In this document: piece after piece, positions 5,712 to 7,591 of the stretch
Numbering within the stretch: the stretch's first letter is position 1
Layout: each line of letters begins with the position of its first letter
Assembly (NCBI GenBank): GCA_026390275.1
Contig: JAPLGF010000120.1
Span: forward strand, 1 to 7,591
Length of the DNA stretch: 7,591 nucleotides
Reading direction: 5' to 3'
Origin: Candidatus Atribacteria bacterium
GTDB taxonomy: Bacteria > Atribacterota > Atribacteria > Atribacterales > Atribacteraceae
Position numbers and translations under genes: made by a program
The notes under the pieces: generated by a model
Database searches by the model: none
Told to the model about the DNA's origin: nothing
The model's input: the letters and a program-made list of their open reading frames with translations, nothing else

Positions 5712-6494
5712 ATGAATGTAACCGAAAAATACTTTGATTTGAGTGGAAAAGTAGCCATGGTTACCGGAGCAAGCAAAGGGTTGGGAAGGGTGTTTGCCCG
5801 GACATTGGCCGAGGGGGGAGCTTCCCTCATCATTATTGGAAGGGATCAGGAACGACTCCAGAAAGTATCAGAAGAGATCGAGGGATTGGGACGGGAGTGC
5901 GTCTGGTATTCGGTGGATATCACTGATGAGAAGAGCATGGAAACGATGGTGAAGAGTGCCGTCGAAAAAATGGGGCGGATTGATATTCTGGTGAACAATG
6001 CCGCGGCTCCCCGGATTAATATTCCCCTGGAGGATACCACCCTGGAGCAATGGAATTACGTGATGGACAATAATGTCACCGGGACTTTTATCTGTACCCG
6101 CCAGGTGGGAAAACAGATGATCAGGCAAAAGAAAGGAAAAATCATTAATATTGCTTCCATGGCGGGGTACATCATGAATAAAGGAACCCATGTTGGTTCG
6201 TATGATTGTTCCAAGCATACCATGGTGGCGTTTACCCGGGCACTGGCGGTGGAATGGGCGCCGTATAACATTCTGGTGAATGCCTTGGCCCCCGGATATT
6301 TTCTCACCGATCCCAACCGGGAATTCTTCGAAAAAGAAGGGGAGTTTTATAAGCGGGTGGTGGAGATGACCCCCCTCCGTCGGGTGGGGAACCCGGAGGA
6401 ATTAGCCAGCCCTATTCTTTTTTTAGCGTCGGATTCCAATACCTTCATGACCGGTTCGGTGCTCATGGTGGATGGGGGATATACCCTTTATTAG
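5712..6494 (+). CDS. Short-chain dehydrogenase/reductase, gluconate 5-dehydrogenase-like
   Basis: A classical SDR of 260 residues, NAD(P)-dependent and cytosolic. The cofactor motif TGASKGLG lies at 18-25, DIT at 69-71, and NNAA at 95-98, where the usual motif is NNAG. The catalytic tetrad is Asn121, Ser149, Tyr164 and Lys168 (YDCSK). A conserved C-terminal PGY and a terminal VDGGYTLY complete the fold. Arg44 just after the second strand (GRD) leans towards NADP(H). The length, the FDLSGKVAMVTG opening and the C-terminus resemble gluconate 5-dehydrogenase/2-dehydro-3-deoxygluconate dehydrogenases (IdnO/KduD type); the exact substrate cannot be read. GAAGGGGG ends six bases before ATG 5712. 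An open frame extends further upstream but runs into the tRNA and is not used. It starts a same-strand group with a cyclase-like protein and a Gfo/Idh/MocA oxidoreductase. Confidence 0.92.
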   Translation: MNVTEKYFDLSGKVAMVTGASKGLGRVFARTLAEGGASLIIIGRDQERLQKVSEEIEGLGRECVWYSVDITDEKSMETMVKSAVEKMGRIDILVNNAAAPRINIPLEDTTLEQWNYVMDNNVTGTFICTRQVGKQMIRQKKGKIINIASMAGYIMNKGTHVGSYDCSKHTMVAFTRALAVEWAPYNILVNALAPGYFLTDPNREFFEKEGEFYKRVVEMTPLRRVGNPEELASPILFLASDSNTFMTGSVLMVDGGYTLY

Positions 6495-6617
6495 AAATCA
6501 GACCGCCTCCCATGCTTCTGGTACCACCAAAAGAGGGAAGGGATACTCCTCTCTCCAGAGGTGATCAGGGCCGGGGAAGGGGACAACGTTTTTTATTGAT
6601 GTCATGGAGGTAAAACA
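6495..6617 (+). other. Intergenic spacer between SDR and cyclase-like genes
   Basis: This 123-base gap has no coding content that I can recognise. It holds a small hairpin CCTCT-CTCC-AGAGG (6548-6561), an imperfect hairpin around the palindrome TGGTACCA (6519-6526), and a T run near 6589-6594. The T run is not directly preceded by a stable stem, so no terminator is called. GGAGG at 6606-6610 is the ribosome-binding site of the next gene. Confidence 0.4.
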
Positions 6618-7301
6618 ATGGGGAAAATGATTGATCTCACCGGTATGCTCGAGAATGGGTTGTGGGGATATCATGAACTTCCCGGTAATGAGCAGGTGAT
6701 TCCCCGGGTGGAAGTCATGGAAGTGGCGAATATTGCGCAAAACAGGTTCTTTTCTTCCCGGATTACCATCTGTACCATTTCCGGGACTTATTTAGAAGCC
6801 GGATCACATATCTTGCCGAAGGGGAAGAATCTCGATGAATATTCCATTGAACGTTTTTTCCGCCCGGTAAAAATTGTTCATCTCCCTGAACAAAAACCCA
6901 AAGTGCTCATCGATGCGGATTTGCTGGAAAAACATGCCCCGAAAATCGATCAGGGCGATGCATTAATCATCCACACCGGCTGGGATAGAATGTGGAATAA
7001 ACCAGGATACGTGTTGCAGGGTCCCAATATGCGACGGAATGCCTTGGAGTGGGTTCTGGAGCAGCGCATCAGTATCTTGGGGGTGGATATTCCCTGCATC
7101 GAAGCCTCCTGGTCGGAGGATAATCCGGAGGAGAAGGGTGGGTTTCTGGGCGCACTTTTTGGACAGGATATTCTTTTACTTGCCCCGTTGGTGAATCTGG
7201 ATCAGGTTTCCGGTTCGGAAGGACAGCTCATCTGTCTCCCCATGAAAGTGAAAGGGACATCCGGAGCCCCCGTCCGGGTCATTTTTCTAGAAAAGGGATA
7301 A
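6618..7301 (+). CDS. Cyclase-family protein (kynurenine formamidase-like fold) lacking the metal ligands
   Basis: 227 residues, the usual length for the PF04199 'cyclase' family (bacterial arylformamidase KynB and relatives), which are normally metal-dependent hydrolases. The whole family pattern is visible: IDLTGML at the start, RITICTISGTYLEAGSHILPKG at 48-69, GDALIIHTGWDRMW at 113-126, GVDIPCIEAS at 155-164, LLLAPLVNLDQV at 186-197 and the terminal LPMKVKGTSGAPVRVI. The signature HxGTHxDxPxH reads ISGTYLEAGSH here: His54 is Ile, His58 is Tyr, Asp60 is Glu; only the last His (64) remains. The distal His and Glu ligands also appear replaced (near Gly175/Phe176 and Ala189). It is either inactive, binds metal differently, or belongs to a divergent subgroup of unknown substrate. 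GGAGG seven bases before ATG 6618 fixes the start. Its position between an SDR and a Gfo/Idh/MocA gene suggests a sugar-lactone or sugar-acid context, which is inference. Confidence 0.85.
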   Translation: MGKMIDLTGMLENGLWGYHELPGNEQVIPRVEVMEVANIAQNRFFSSRITICTISGTYLEAGSHILPKGKNLDEYSIERFFRPVKIVHLPEQKPKVLIDADLLEKHAPKIDQGDALIIHTGWDRMWNKPGYVLQGPNMRRNALEWVLEQRISILGVDIPCIEASWSEDNPEEKGGFLGALFGQDILLLAPLVNLDQVSGSEGQLICLPMKVKGTSGAPVRVIFLEKG

Positions 7302-7321
7302 ATTGTCATTTTCTTCATCCC

Positions 7322-7340
7322 GGAGGAGGGGATTGATTTG
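7322..7340 (+). promoter_or_regulatory. Shine-Dalgarno deciding a TTG start
   Basis: GGAGGAGGGG at 7322-7331 is a very strong ribosome-binding site six bases before TTG 7338. No in-frame ATG or GTG lies closer to the beginning of the nucleotide-binding fold, so TTG is the likely start. Confidence 0.7.
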
Positions 7341-7591
7341 AAGGTTAAATGGGGAGTGATGGGAGCGGGGGGCATTGCCCGTCGTCGGACCATCCCCGAG
7401 GTGGTGAAATATGCCGTACAGAGTGAAATCGTCGCTCTCATGGATGCTGCTCCTGATGTGAGCCAGGAGGTGGGGAAGGAATTTGGTATCGGACAGTGTT
7501 ATTCCAGTGTTGAGGAGCTCCTGCGAGCTGATATAGAGGCGGTGTATGTCGCCTCTCCGGTCTTTGCGCACGCCGAACAGGTCAAACTGGC
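7338..7591 (+). CDS. Gfo/Idh/MocA-family oxidoreductase, N-terminal part (runs off the window)
   Basis: Eighty-four codons are visible from TTG 7338; the rest lies beyond the right edge. The N-terminus is a Rossmann fold: VKWGVMGAGGIARR (glycine motif GAGGIA), second strand ending VALMD, then EFGIGQCYSSVEELL, and AVYVASPVFAHAEQV at the end of the visible part. This is the standard opening of the Gfo/Idh/MocA family (glucose-fructose oxidoreductase, inositol dehydrogenase, rhizopine catabolism). These enzymes oxidise or reduce sugars and sugar acids with NAD(P). The acidic residue after the second strand leans towards NAD. The usual VASPNxxH pattern reads VASPVFAH. The EKP catalytic motif and the C-terminal substrate domain are not in view, so substrate cannot be inferred. 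It follows the cyclase-like gene by 36 bases and is very likely in the same operon. Confidence 0.9.
   Translation, partial: MKVKWGVMGAGGIARRRTIPEVVKYAVQSEIVALMDAAPDVSQEVGKEFGIGQCYSSVEELLRADIEAVYVASPVFAHAEQVKL

Overview
The window looks like part of a bacterial chromosome or metagenome contig with roughly balanced base composition and mostly ordinary metabolic genes. No plasmid, phage, insertion sequence or CRISPR signal is visible. The short (alpha-type) glutamine synthetase, TTG/GTG starts with strong Shine-Dalgarno sites and G/C-ended codons would suit a fermentative, deep-branching or Firmicutes-like lineage, but the phylum cannot be fixed from sequence alone.

Layout. (1) 2-577: an open frame entering from the left edge. 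Its first ~76 residues are the thiamine-diphosphate-binding stretch of 1-deoxyxylulose-5-phosphate synthase (DXS), and its last ~115 are the C-terminus of argininosuccinate synthase (ArgG). (2) 581-2035: argH. (3) 2041-3363: glnA, starting five bases after argH. Together argG-argH-glnA form a tight + strand unit linking ammonium assimilation to arginine synthesis. (4) 3425-5293 on the - strand: mnmG, convergent with glnA. (5) 5481-5556: a tRNA-Gly(UCC) divergent from mnmG, with a good extended -10 promoter. (6) 5712-6494, 6618-7301 and 7338-end on the + strand: an SDR dehydrogenase resembling gluconate/ketogluconate dehydrogenases, a kynurenine-formamidase-like 'cyclase' protein, and the start of a Gfo/Idh/MocA oxidoreductase. 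These look like a sugar or sugar-acid catabolic cluster.

Three points stand out. The DXS-ArgG joint falls where both families share an Asp-Leu-Glu-Asn-Leu-like stretch, and codon use changes sharply there (7 of 9 isoleucine codons are ATA before it, a single ATA in all of argH). This suggests an assembly chimera or a recombination scar. The cyclase-fold protein aligns well with its family but lacks every expected metal ligand. The tRNA-Gly carries C33 in place of the almost universal U33 and a C27-A43 mismatch. I see no convincing new multi-gene system. The cyclase variant in its sugar-acid cluster is the best candidate for undescribed biochemistry.
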